Source: Streptomyces dengpaensis (GTDB lineage: Bacteria > Actinomycetota > Actinomycetes > Streptomycetales > Streptomycetaceae). From it: a stretch of 64,000 nt of DNA. The stretch is from assembly GCF_002946835.1 (NCBI RefSeq), contig NZ_CP026652.1, forward strand, positions 1,674,001-1,738,000. Direction: 5' to 3'. The position numbers and the translations under genes were made by a program. Each line of letters opens with the position of its first letter. The first letter of the stretch is position 1. The notes under the pieces are model-generated. The model saw nothing but the letters and a program-made list of their open reading frames with translations. It ran no database searches and was not told the DNA's origin. Below, in pieces: positions 24,982-32,715 of this stretch.

Positions 24982-25842
24982 GTGAAGCGTGAACGGGCAA
25001 CGGAGCTGCTTCAGGAAATGCTCGACAGGCTGGACGAGGCAGAGCGCCCCCTCGACCTCGTGGACGAGGTCCATGTCTTCGGTTCGTATGCCCGAGGCGC
25101 GCTGGAGCCGGGTGACCTCGACGTGGCGGTGGTCCACCGAACCGACACCGAGTTCACCGAAGACGTCGTCAGCGCCATGATGTCCGGGCGGGATCCTATG
25201 GCGGGCATGAAGCGTGCGCTCAAAGGCAACAGGCGTGGTGTCCAGTTCCAGTTCAACCAGAACGACAACCTCCCCGAGGGCTCTGAGCTGAGGCTGCTGT
25301 GGAAGCGCGGTGACACACGCGCTGTCGCCGCGGGTCGATTGCAGGCTATGAAGGTGAACCCGGCCGCCGGCCGGGCGCCCCGCGACGCGATGATCAATCA
25401 GTTCGACGGGCTCGACCGGTGGATTCCCCTTCCCGTACGAGTCCGCCTGGTGGAGCTGCTGGATGCTGGCGGGATCGAGATCCGCCGCATCGAACTGGCG
25501 GATGCCGCACCCACCAGCTCAGTAGCCGTGGCCGCGCTGGCGCGCCGCTGGAAGGCGGACAGCCCACTACGCCGATCCGCCGCTGCCGCCGTGCACTACG
25601 CAGAGGAATCCGGCATGGCCTCGAAGGCGGTATGGGTGCAGGGACAGCCGCTCGGCCCCCGTCGGGACCAGTACGGGGCGGGCGCCCTGTGGATCAATCT
25701 CGGGTGGTATGACTTCGACCAGCTCGTCTACCGGCTCCGTCAGGGAGCCCAGTGCCTGGAGGTCATCCGCCCCACACGGACCCAGCCGCTTCACGCCCTA
25801 CACCTCACCGTGCACGACGCCGCAGCCCTGCCCCAGCTGTAA
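24982..25842 (+). CDS. nucleotidyltransferase-domain protein, 286 aa
   Basis: Pol-beta-type nucleotidyltransferase. The active site GS motif is VFGSYARG (G34, S35), with metal ligands D45 and D47 in PGDLDVAV. GTG 24982 is preferred to GTG 24949 because GGGGA lies at 24971-24975. Residues 90-130 add a charged loop (LKGNRRGVQFQFN); the C-terminal 150 residues are an unrecognised domain with a winged-helix feel (LPVRVRLVELLDAGG). MNT-like proteins of this sort act as antitoxins or as antibiotic- or tRNA-modifying enzymes. No HEPN toxin gene is visible beside it, so the role is open. Confidence 0.75.
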   Translation: MKRERATELLQEMLDRLDEAERPLDLVDEVHVFGSYARGALEPGDLDVAVVHRTDTEFTEDVVSAMMSGRDPMAGMKRALKGNRRGVQFQFNQNDNLPEGSELRLLWKRGDTRAVAAGRLQAMKVNPAAGRAPRDAMINQFDGLDRWIPLPVRVRLVELLDAGGIEIRRIELADAAPTSSVAVAALARRWKADSPLRRSAAAAVHYAEESGMASKAVWVQGQPLGPRRDQYGAGALWINLGWYDFDQLVYRLRQGAQCLEVIRPTRTQPLHALHLTVHDAAALPQL

Positions 25843-25983
25843 CGCTCCGCCCAGGCCGCGGTCGTCACCGTCGGCCGCCCGGCACCTCACAGGAACAGCG
25901 ATGACTGAGGTGAAGCGCCAGCCCCATGAACAGCAAGTATCTGGCCCGGCATCTCAGCAAGGCGGGGCAACATAGCCCGGAAC

Positions 25984-26004
25984 TGCCGGTTAGCCAAACC
26001 GGCA
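25984..26004. terminator. 8-bp hairpin between convergent genes
   Basis: TGCCGGTT (25984-25991) pairs with AACCGGCA (25997-26004) across a 5-nt loop. It lies in the 278-bp gap between the converging nucleotidyltransferase and DUF5655-type genes; nothing else is visible in that gap. Confidence 0.6.
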
Positions 26005-26120
26005 ATCCCGGGCATCATTGATAGTCCACCGCCATTACCTGCCCGCCCGTCGGAAGGCAACGTCGAGACGTCTCCATCACTCCTGCGTGAAAAGCCAATG
26101 GCCAAGGTGACCGCTGCCGT

Positions 26121-27011
26121 TCACGCCGCCGCGTAGCTCGCGCGGAACAGGTCCAGGGCGCGCTCCAGATCCCGAGGGGTGCGCAGCTGCACCTCCAAGT
26201 CGCCCGTGCCGTGGTGGCCGAGCCCTGTCACGTCCCGGGTGAAGCCGGGAACGAGGTCGACCTCCTTCGGGTCGGCCTTGAGGTAGACGAGGAGCTTGCT
26301 CCTCTGAGGCGGACACACGCAGGCGAAGTTCCGCAGACGCTGATACGCCCGGTACTGCTTGCGCTCAACGCAGTTCACACCGTCCCCGAGACCGAGCAAC
26401 GCCTCATCGACCGCGTTCGCCAGCTCGACCATCGACGCACCCTGCACGTCGGCTGCCGCCTGGGCGACCGCCTGCCGACGCGCACGCCGGGGTGCCTGCG
26501 TCCCGCCGCTCACGGATGCCACGGTCTCAAGGCCGATGTGCTCGTTGCCGAAAAACCGGTAACGGACCAGGTCGATCGAGCGGCGGTGCTCGCGCACGGC
26601 ATGAACGTCGTAGCGAGTGAAGTCGCCGGCCACACAGATCAGCCTCGGTGCGCTCCACAGCACCTGGGCCGCGACCGCAGCCCCGAGCCGGTCGCGGACC
26701 AGGTGCCGGAACGCGTCCTTGTGGTCCATCAGCCACGCCATGTAGAAGAGGCCCTGATGGACCACGCCTGCGTCTGTACCGCGCTTGTACTCCACGATCG
26801 CGGGCGCGTTGTTCTCGTCGATGCCCAGCGAATCGATGCGCCCGCCGTGGACGGGGCCGGTGCTGTACTCGCTCGCCAGGAGCCGCACCCCGAGCATCGT
26901 CTCCATGTGCGCCTCGATGAGGTTTTGCACATCTGCCTCGACCTCAGCAAGACGCGGCGTAATCTCAGTCACGCCACTATTCGTTGTGTGGAACAGTTTC
27001 AGGCCCGACAC
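26121..27011 (-). CDS. DUF5655-type protein with PD-(D/E)XK-like N-terminus, 296 aa
   Basis: GTG 27011 is the start because a GAGGAGGGG Shine-Dalgarno sequence lies just upstream; an open frame to 27116 is not needed. The N-terminal 110 residues look like a PD-(D/E)XK nuclease core: D60 in GGRIDSLG and the EYK triad (E74, K76) in PAIVEYKRG, followed by a helix (HQGLFYMAWLMDHK). The C-terminal 110 residues (RNFACVCPPQRSKLLVYLKA, then TGLGHHGTGDLEVQLRT) match DUF5655, a domain often attached to such nuclease-like folds. Proteins of this architecture occur in bacterial accessory regions and are uncharacterised. Confidence 0.7.
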   Translation of the reverse strand: MSGLKLFHTTNSGVTEITPRLAEVEADVQNLIEAHMETMLGVRLLASEYSTGPVHGGRIDSLGIDENNAPAIVEYKRGTDAGVVHQGLFYMAWLMDHKDAFRHLVRDRLGAAVAAQVLWSAPRLICVAGDFTRYDVHAVREHRRSIDLVRYRFFGNEHIGLETVASVSGGTQAPRRARRQAVAQAAADVQGASMVELANAVDEALLGLGDGVNCVERKQYRAYQRLRNFACVCPPQRSKLLVYLKADPKEVDLVPGFTRDVTGLGHHGTGDLEVQLRTPRDLERALDLFRASYAAA

Positions 27012-27170
27012 CTTCCCCTCCTCGGCTCGGAGATCATCAACGCCGGGCGGGTCCAAGATTGTTTCCGTGAGAGCCTTCGAAGCCGTGAAGATAGTGTGAG
27101 ATCCTGCGTACGGCATGACCAGGGAACGCCTGTGTCCCCCCGGTCACCAGGGATCTACGATTCCCCCATG

Positions 27171-27193
27171 TGTCCCCCGCGCCCCGGGGGACA
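27171..27193. repeat. GC-rich inverted repeat upstream of the tRNA fragment
   Basis: TGTCCCCC (27171-27178) and GGGGGACA (27186-27193) flank a 7-nt loop. A related TGTGTCCCCC lies at 27131-27140. It may be a terminator or a leftover of the tRNA promoter region; its role is unclear. Confidence 0.4.
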
Positions 27194-27222
27194 GCGCCAG
27201 GAAGCTGCGTTTTCGCAGGTCA

Positions 27223-27265
27223 GCCCCCGTAGATCAGTGGATAGAGCAGGTGCCTTCTAAGCGCC
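27223..27265 (+). tRNA. tRNA-Arg(UCU) fragment, 5' half only
   Basis: GCCCCCG (acceptor 5' strand), TA, a D-arm GATC/GAGC with the usual AGTGGATA loop, and an anticodon arm GGTGC-CTTCTAA-GCGCC with anticodon TCT are all present. After 27265 there is no variable loop, no T-arm (GGTTCGA) and no 3' acceptor strand. The D-stem has an A where C is expected (GATC instead of GCTC). It cannot make a tRNA. It is a scar of integration or rearrangement at a tRNA gene. Confidence 0.85.
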
Positions 27266-27621
27266 TGCTCTGTCGCGCACAGTCGCCTGCAGGGCCGATC
27301 ACCCTACGAGAGAACTCAAGGCTATTCAGCAATGAGAACGAGGAAACTCGCTGCGGATACCCAATACCACGTCCTCCCTCGCGCTGATGCCATTTCGCCA
27401 GCAGCCCGGACCGGGCTCTTCGCTGCACGATGGTCCGGGTGCGCGCGCCGAGTTGGCCTCGTCGTGCCGGGCAGTCGACTGAATACACCTGCGGGTCTAC
27501 AACAGAGAGAGTCGAAAACTCCCCGATTGCATCCAGGGCTAGTACTCCAGCTGTAGATCGTGATCTTGCTGGTTAGGGCCGGTGCGGGGACAGGTACGGC
27601 CACCGTTGATCATCGTGAGTT

Positions 27622-28938
27622 GTGTGGACTGACGATGAGACGGTGGCCGCAGGTCACAGCATAGATCCCGCTCGGTGGCGGGAAGGGTTCGAGGTGCTCA
27701 TGGGGCGGATCGCAGGTCGGTTCGCGCGGGTCGAACCCCGGTGCCGAGTGCGGCGGTTGACGCTCGGGCTGTTGTCGGACCTGCCGCGCAAGAACTGCTG
27801 GACGATCGCCGAATGGGCCGGGGAGAAGTCCCCACACGGGATGCAGCACCTGCTGTGCCGGGCCGTCTGGGACGCCGACGCGGTACGCGACGATGTCCGC
27901 GACTACGTCGTGGACCATCTCAACGACGAGCAGGCCGTGCTGGTGGTTGACGAGACCGGGGATGTGAAGAAGGGCGTCCATACTGTCGGCGTTCAGCGCC
28001 AGTACACCGGCACCGCCGGGAGAATCGAGAACTCCCAGGTGGCGGTCTACCTTGTCTACGCCGGTCGGCGCGGACACGCAGCGATCGACCGGGAGTTGTA
28101 CATCCCGCGCTCATGGGCAAACGATCCGGATCGCTGCCAGGCCGCGGGCCTTCCCGAAAAGACCGCCTTCGCGACCAAGCCGGATCTCGCCCGGCAGATG
28201 ATCGAGCGGTTCCTGGACGCTGGGCATCGCGCCGCCTGGATTACCGGGGACGAGGTCTACGGCGGGAACCCGAAGCTACGGGCGGCTCTGGAAGCACGCG
28301 GTACGAGCTATGTGCTGGCCATCGCCTGCTCGGCCGAAGTCCCCACCGCTGCAGGCAAGTTCCGGGCAGACAGCCTGGTCAAGCGGCTCCCCAAACGGGC
28401 CTGGCAACGGCTGTCCGCCGGGGCCGGAGCCAAGGGTCACCGCTTCTACGACTGGGCAGTCATCGATCTCACCGATCCGCACCCCGGCAGCAGCCAGCTG
28501 CTGATCCGCCGCAACCGCACCACCGGTGAACTCGCCTTCTACCGTTGTTTCTCGCCCGGCCCGGTGCCCCTGACGACGCTGGTGCGAGTCGCGGGTTCGA
28601 GGTGGCGGGTGGAGGAGACCTTCCAGGCCGAGAAGGGGCTCGCCGGGCTCGACGAGCACCAAGTCCGCCGCTTCGTCTCCTGGACCCGCTGGGTCACCCT
28701 CGCCATGCTCGCCCACGCCTTCCTCGCTGCCGTCCGTGCCGATGAGCACGCCTGGCACCCCGCCCCGGAGGAGCTGATCCCGCTCAGCTGCAATGAGATC
28801 CAGCGCGTGTTCGTCGCCCTGGTCGTGCGACCCGTGCACGACGACGCCCACTGGCTGAGTTGGTCCGACTGGCGGCGACGCCATCAGGCCCGGTCCCGAG
28901 TCGGCCATTATCATCGGCAAGCCGCGCATCAGACCTGA
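27622..28938 (+). CDS. IS701-family transposase, 438 aa
   Basis: Complete DDE transposase. The catalytic aspartates are in LVVDETGDVKKG and WITGDEVYGGN; the glutamate is in WRVEETFQAEKGLAGLDEHQ. The ending SWSDWRRRHQARSRVGHYHR is typical of the family. GTG 27622 is used; no strong Shine-Dalgarno is seen. It is only distantly related to the transposases at 30128 and 32747, although all three elements share the TACTCCAG tip. Confidence 0.92.
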   Translation: MWTDDETVAAGHSIDPARWREGFEVLMGRIAGRFARVEPRCRVRRLTLGLLSDLPRKNCWTIAEWAGEKSPHGMQHLLCRAVWDADAVRDDVRDYVVDHLNDEQAVLVVDETGDVKKGVHTVGVQRQYTGTAGRIENSQVAVYLVYAGRRGHAAIDRELYIPRSWANDPDRCQAAGLPEKTAFATKPDLARQMIERFLDAGHRAAWITGDEVYGGNPKLRAALEARGTSYVLAIACSAEVPTAAGKFRADSLVKRLPKRAWQRLSAGAGAKGHRFYDWAVIDLTDPHPGSSQLLIRRNRTTGELAFYRCFSPGPVPLTTLVRVAGSRWRVEETFQAEKGLAGLDEHQVRRFVSWTRWVTLAMLAHAFLAAVRADEHAWHPAPEELIPLSCNEIQRVFVALVVRPVHDDAHWLSWSDWRRRHQARSRVGHYHRQAAHQT

Positions 28939-29012
28939 TGTGCTGAGCAGGCTGGTTGGCCACTGAGCACACTCGTTGGCACTTCCGTGCTCTGTGGGCG
29001 AAGGGCATCCGT

Positions 29013-29420
29013 TCAGTCGAGGATCGCGGTGGCTTCGATCTCGACCAGATGGTCGGGGACGTCCAGGGCCGCAACACCCAGCAGCGTGGCCGGCGGGACC
29101 GGGGTGATGCCCAGCTTCGCGGACGCCCGGGAGATGCCCTCCAGGAGTGGGGGCATCTTGTCGGGGGTCCAGTCGACGACGTAGAAGGTCAGTTTCGCCA
29201 CGTCGTCGAAGGAGCCGCCAGCCTCGGCCAGAGCGGTGCCGATATTGAGGTAGCACTGCTCGACCTGCGCCGTGAGGTCGCCTTCGCCGACCGTGATCCC
29301 CTCGGCATCCCAGGCGACCTGGCCAGCGATGAAGACTAGCTTCGACCCCGTTGCGATCGACACCTGCCGGTAGACATCGATCTTGGGCAATCCACTCGGG
29401 TTTACCAGGTTGATGGCCAT
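29013..29420 (-). CDS. RidA family protein (YjgF/YER057c/UK114), 135 aa
   Basis: RidA proteins hydrolyse reactive enamine/imine intermediates of amino-acid metabolism or act in catabolic pathways. Visible features: the opening strand region VYRQVSIATGSKLVFIAGQV, the central TLTFYVVD-like strand (AKLTFYVVDW), and PPATLLGVAALDVPDHLVEI near the end. The canonical catalytic Arg (usually in an R-x-C/xxxV-x-xLP strand) is replaced in the PPATLLGV segment, so imine deaminase activity is uncertain. ATG 29420 has a GAGGAGG Shine-Dalgarno sequence. It is divergent from the HxlR gene and sits inside the IS701 unit. Confidence 0.85.
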   Translation of the reverse strand: MAINLVNPSGLPKIDVYRQVSIATGSKLVFIAGQVAWDAEGITVGEGDLTAQVEQCYLNIGTALAEAGGSFDDVAKLTFYVVDWTPDKMPPLLEGISRASAKLGITPVPPATLLGVAALDVPDHLVEIEATAILD

Positions 29421-29561
29421 GCTGCCTGCCTCCTCGTCCTGAGCGCCTGTGGGCCCGTGTCCACGCAACAAGGCGCCTTCGGTCTCTTGTGGTTACTCAG
29501 GAACCGTAGGAGAGTGGACGCTGACATGGAAGAACGCACTTTCCAGTGACTGGGGAACCCG

Positions 29562-29942
29562 ATGGTGACCAAACAGATCAAGGGCCCATCCGAGGAAGCA
29601 GACCTCAGGCGCGCGGACTCATTGGCGCGAGAGATCTTCTCCGACGTTGCCAACAAGTGGGCGTTCCTGATCATCGAGACTCTTGGTGAACGCACCCTGC
29701 GCTTCAGCGAACTGCGCAACGAGATCGAGGGCATCAGCCACAAGATGCTCACCCAGAACCTGCGCATGCTGGAGCGCAACGGCCTGGTCGAGAGAAACGT
29801 GCACCCCACCGTCCCGCCGCGTGTCGAATACACCCTCACCGAGCCGGGCCAGGGCCTACGCGCAACCGTCGACGGAATGTGCGACTGGACGCACCGCTAC
29901 TTCGGGCACATCGAGGCCGCCCGCCACCGCTTCGACGCCTGA
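29562..29942 (+). CDS. HxlR-family transcriptional regulator, 126 aa
   Basis: Winged-helix regulator. The core reads DVANKWAFLIIETLGERTLR, then FSELRNEIEGISHKMLTQNL, RMLERNGLVERNV and PPRVEYTLTEPGQGL, the classic HxlR order. No CxxxG redox cysteine is seen near the N-terminus, where many HxlR proteins have one; the only cysteine (C107 in MCDW) is in the dimerisation helix. It is divergent from ridA with a 141-bp shared promoter region and probably controls it. Its stop lies 5 bp from the right terminal repeat of the IS. Confidence 0.88.
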   Translation: MVTKQIKGPSEEADLRRADSLAREIFSDVANKWAFLIIETLGERTLRFSELRNEIEGISHKMLTQNLRMLERNGLVERNVHPTVPPRVEYTLTEPGQGLRATVDGMCDWTHRYFGHIEAARHRFDA

Positions 29943-29974
29943 CGGCTGATCACGATCTACAGCTGGAGTACTAG

Positions 29975-31555
29975 TACTCCAGCAGGATTTCGCTGTCTGA
30001 CCTGGCCTTTCGCCGGGTGGCGGGAGTGTAGCGGGACTTCGATGGTGCGGGGGCGGTCTCACGGAGACCGCCCCTCGATCGTGCGACAACGCCGCAGGTA
30101 GTGACAGCGGCGGGGCAGCCTCCGAGTGTGATCACCGAGCATGCCGCCGCGCAGTGGGACCTTGAACTGGACGATCTCTTCCTGGCCATCGGGCACCGCT
30201 TCGGCCGGGTCGAGCTCCGCCGCCGCATGCGTGACTACATACGCGGGCTGCTCGCCCCGGTGGCCCGCAAGAACACCTGGCAACTGGCTGAACAGGCTGG
30301 CCACCCCACGCCCGACGGCCTGCAGCACCTCCTCGCCGGATCGAAGTGGGAGTCCGATGACATCCGCGACGACCTGCAGGAATACGTCGCCGACAAGCTC
30401 GGCGAGACGGGCGGAGTCCTCATCGTCGACGACACCGGGTTCATCAAGAAGGGCACCACCTCAGCCGGGGTTCAGCGCCAGTACTCCGGAACCGCCGGCC
30501 GGACCGAGAACTGCCAGATCGGCGTCTTCGCCGCCTATACCTCCGCCCGCGGCCGGGCCCTGGTCGACCGTGAGCTCTACCTCCCGAAGTCCTGGACCGA
30601 GGACCGAGAACGCTGCCGCACCGCAAAGGTCCCCGACGAGCGGGAGTTCGCCACCAAGGGCGAACTGGCCCGGCACATGGTGCTGCGGGCTCTCGCCTCG
30701 CCGCTGCCCGTTACCTGGGTCACCGCGGATTCCGCCTACGGTCAGGACAACCGGTTCCGCCGACTGCTGGAACAGTCGGGTGTCGGCTACGTGCTGGCCG
30801 TTCCCAAGTCCCAGTTCAGCGTGGGCTGTTCACGGATCGAGGGCCTGTTCGCGCAGGCCCCGGACGAAGCGTGGGAGAAGATCTCATGCGGCGATGGCGC
30901 GAAGGGTCCCCGCGTCTACCACTGGGCAGCGGTGCGGCTGCCGGCCGTCGCCGAGTTCGACTATCAAGGCGAGGTCCCTCACCGGATGCGGTGGGCGCTG
31001 GCCCGTCGCAGCATCAGCAAGTCCGACGAGATCGCCTACTACCTCGCCTACGCACCTCTTCAGGTCACCGTCCAGGAGCTGGTGCGGGTCGCCGGGGCGC
31101 GCTGGGCGATCGAGGAGTGCTTCCAGGCCGCGAAGAACGAGTGCGGCCTGGACCAGTACGAAGTCCGCCGCTACACGGGCTGGTATCGGCACATCACTCT
31201 GGCCATGCTCGCGCACGCTTTCCTGGCCGCCACGGCACACCAGCCCTGGGAAAGGGGGGCGGAACCGGTGAGACACCCGGGGCCATGGCTCACAGTGGCG
31301 GAAGTTCGGCGACTCCTGGCAGCTTGTCGTGCCCGGCCCCCGCACCTGAGCGGACACCGAGGACTACACCACGCGCTGAGCTGGTCGAACTGGCGTCGCC
31401 GACGCCAAGCAGTCGCCCGCCGCTGTCACTACCTGCGGCGTTGTCGCACGATCGAGGGGCGGTCTCCGTGAGACCGCCCCCGCACCATCGAAGTCCCGCT
31501 ACACTCCCGCCACCCGGCGAAAGACCAGGTCAGACAGCGAAATCCTGCTGGAGTA
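29975..31555 (+). mobile_element. IS701-family element, 1581 bp
   Basis: Perfect inverted ends (29975 onward reads TACTCCAGCAGGATTTCGCT; its reverse complement ends at 31555). It is flanked by CTAG at 29971-29974 and 31556-31559. Just inside each end is a GGGGCGGTCTC/GAGACCGCCCC hairpin (about 30053-30078 and 31455-31480) that may stop transcription running in from outside. Confidence 0.9.
30128..31471 (+). CDS. IS701-family transposase, 447 aa
   Basis: Intact DDE transposase: LIVDDTGFIKKGTTSAGVQR (first D), VTADSAYGQD (second D), and RWAIEECFQAAKNECGLDQY (E). GTG 30128 is preferred to GTG 30101 because the close relative at 32747-34131 starts at the equivalent codon (VIDERAV versus VITEHAA). 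The C-terminus SWSNWRRRRQAVARRCHYLR is basic. Its sequence is close to the third IS701 copy but clearly not identical. Confidence 0.9.
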   Translation: MITEHAAAQWDLELDDLFLAIGHRFGRVELRRRMRDYIRGLLAPVARKNTWQLAEQAGHPTPDGLQHLLAGSKWESDDIRDDLQEYVADKLGETGGVLIVDDTGFIKKGTTSAGVQRQYSGTAGRTENCQIGVFAAYTSARGRALVDRELYLPKSWTEDRERCRTAKVPDEREFATKGELARHMVLRALASPLPVTWVTADSAYGQDNRFRRLLEQSGVGYVLAVPKSQFSVGCSRIEGLFAQAPDEAWEKISCGDGAKGPRVYHWAAVRLPAVAEFDYQGEVPHRMRWALARRSISKSDEIAYYLAYAPLQVTVQELVRVAGARWAIEECFQAAKNECGLDQYEVRRYTGWYRHITLAMLAHAFLAATAHQPWERGAEPVRHPGPWLTVAEVRRLLAACRARPPHLSGHRGLHHALSWSNWRRRRQAVARRCHYLRRCRTIEGRSP

Positions 31556-32695
31556 CTAGTGTCCTGCGCCAGAGATCCGTCGGCAGAAGCGGGCCAGGGA
31601 GTCGAGGATCTCTTCGGCGGTCTTGGTCCAGATGAAGGGCTTGGGGTCTTCGTTCCAGTCCTTGACCCACGCGCGGATGTCGGCTTCCAGTGCCTGGATG
31701 TTCTTGTGTGCGCCTCGGCGGATCATCTGGTGGGCAAGGTAGCCGAACCACCGCTCGACCTGGTTGATCCAGGACGAGCCGGTCGGGGTGAAGTGCAGCT
31801 CGAACCGGGGATGTTTGGCGAGCCAGGCCTTGATCGCCGGTGTCTTATGGGTGCCGTAATTGTCCACGATCAAATGGATCTGCAGGTGCGCGGGCACCTC
31901 CTTGTCGATCCTGATCAGGAACTTCTTGAACTCCATCGCCCGGTGCCGACGGTGCAGGGCCGTGATGACCTGTCCGGTGGCGACATCGAAGGCGGCGAAC
32001 AGGGTGGTGAGGCCGTTGCGCACATAGTCGTGGGTGCGCCGTTCGGGCATGCCCGGCATTATCGGCAGCACCGGCTGGGACCGATCCAGAGCCTGGATCT
32101 GCGACTTCTCGTCCACCGACAACACCACCGCCCCCTCGGGCGGGTTGAAGTACAAACCCACGACGTCGTAGACCTTCTCCACGAAGAACGGGTCGGTCGA
32201 CAGCTTGAAGGTGTCCGCCAGGTGCGGCTTGAGCTGGAACTGTCGCCAGATCCGACCCACGGTCGACTTCGACAGACCACTGTGCTCGGCCATCGATGTC
32301 CGCGACCAGTGAGTGGCGTTCTTCGGCAGCTGTTCCAGCGTGGTGACCACGACCGCTTCCACCTGATCGACGCTGATGGTCGGCGGCCGGCCCGGCCGCG
32401 GCTCATCGGCCAGCCCGTCCAGCCGCTCAGCGAGAAAACGACGCCGCCACTTGCGGACCGTGTCCGCAGTCACCCGAAGTTCCCGGGCGACCGCGACGAT
32501 CGCCGGCACCTCCGGCCCCGCGCACGCCAGCACAATCCGCGCCCGCAGAGCCAGCGCCTGGGCCGAAGTCGCCCGACGTGTCCATCGCTCCAACACCGCC
32601 CGCTCATCATCAGACAGCAGCAACGGTTCCAGCTTCGGGCCCCGACGAGGAACTGACGCACCAACAGCAGAAGTCACGCAACTACTAACGATCAA
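31556..32695 (-). CDS. IS630-family transposase, up to 379 aa
   Basis: N-terminal helix-turn-helix (AVARELRVTADTVRKWRRRF) and a second one with GLADEPRPGRPPTISVDQVE and HSGLSKSTVGRIWRQFQL. The DDE core follows with VVLSVDEKSQIQAL, HLIVDNYGTHKTP and TPTGSSWINQVERWFG, which are IS630 hallmarks. The start may be TTG 32695 or the in-frame GTG at 32677. The stop codon TAG (31556-31558, minus strand) takes its last two letters from the flanking target sequence, so the host site ends the gene. It is apparently intact. Confidence 0.9.
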   Translation of the reverse strand: MIVSSCVTSAVGASVPRRGPKLEPLLLSDDERAVLERWTRRATSAQALALRARIVLACAGPEVPAIVAVARELRVTADTVRKWRRRFLAERLDGLADEPRPGRPPTISVDQVEAVVVTTLEQLPKNATHWSRTSMAEHSGLSKSTVGRIWRQFQLKPHLADTFKLSTDPFFVEKVYDVVGLYFNPPEGAVVLSVDEKSQIQALDRSQPVLPIMPGMPERRTHDYVRNGLTTLFAAFDVATGQVITALHRRHRAMEFKKFLIRIDKEVPAHLQIHLIVDNYGTHKTPAIKAWLAKHPRFELHFTPTGSSWINQVERWFGYLAHQMIRRGAHKNIQALEADIRAWVKDWNEDPKPFIWTKTAEEILDSLARFCRRISGAGH

Positions 32696-32712
32696 CTACT
32701 GGCGCAGGACAC
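31559..32712 (-). mobile_element. IS630-family element inserted at the TA of a CTAG junction, 1154 bp
   Basis: Ends GTGTCCTGCGCCAG (31559-31572) and its reverse complement (32699-32712), flanked by TA at 31557-31558 and 32713-32714, the TA duplication expected for IS630. The surrounding bases rebuild CTAG, so it entered the CTAG between two IS701-family copies. Confidence 0.9.
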
Positions 32713-32715
32713 TAG

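Larger units (their letters stand above)
27543..29970 (+). mobile_element. IS701-family unit carrying ridA and hxlR-type passengers, 2428 bp
   Basis: The ends are a 23-bp perfect inverted repeat (27543-27565 and 29948-29970, starting TACTCCAGCTGTAGATCG). Both ends are flanked by CTAG (27539-27542 and 29971-29974), the target duplication typical of IS701. Inside are a transposase gene, then about 1 kb with a RidA gene and a divergent HxlR gene. No second copy of the terminal repeat is seen right after the transposase, so the passengers are inside the element. Confidence 0.85.

Noticed and set aside
25902..25975. A 24-codon frame (MTEVKRQPHEQQ) after the nucleotidyltransferase gene.
   Set aside because: It is too short, has no Shine-Dalgarno sequence and no recognisable partner; chance is more likely.
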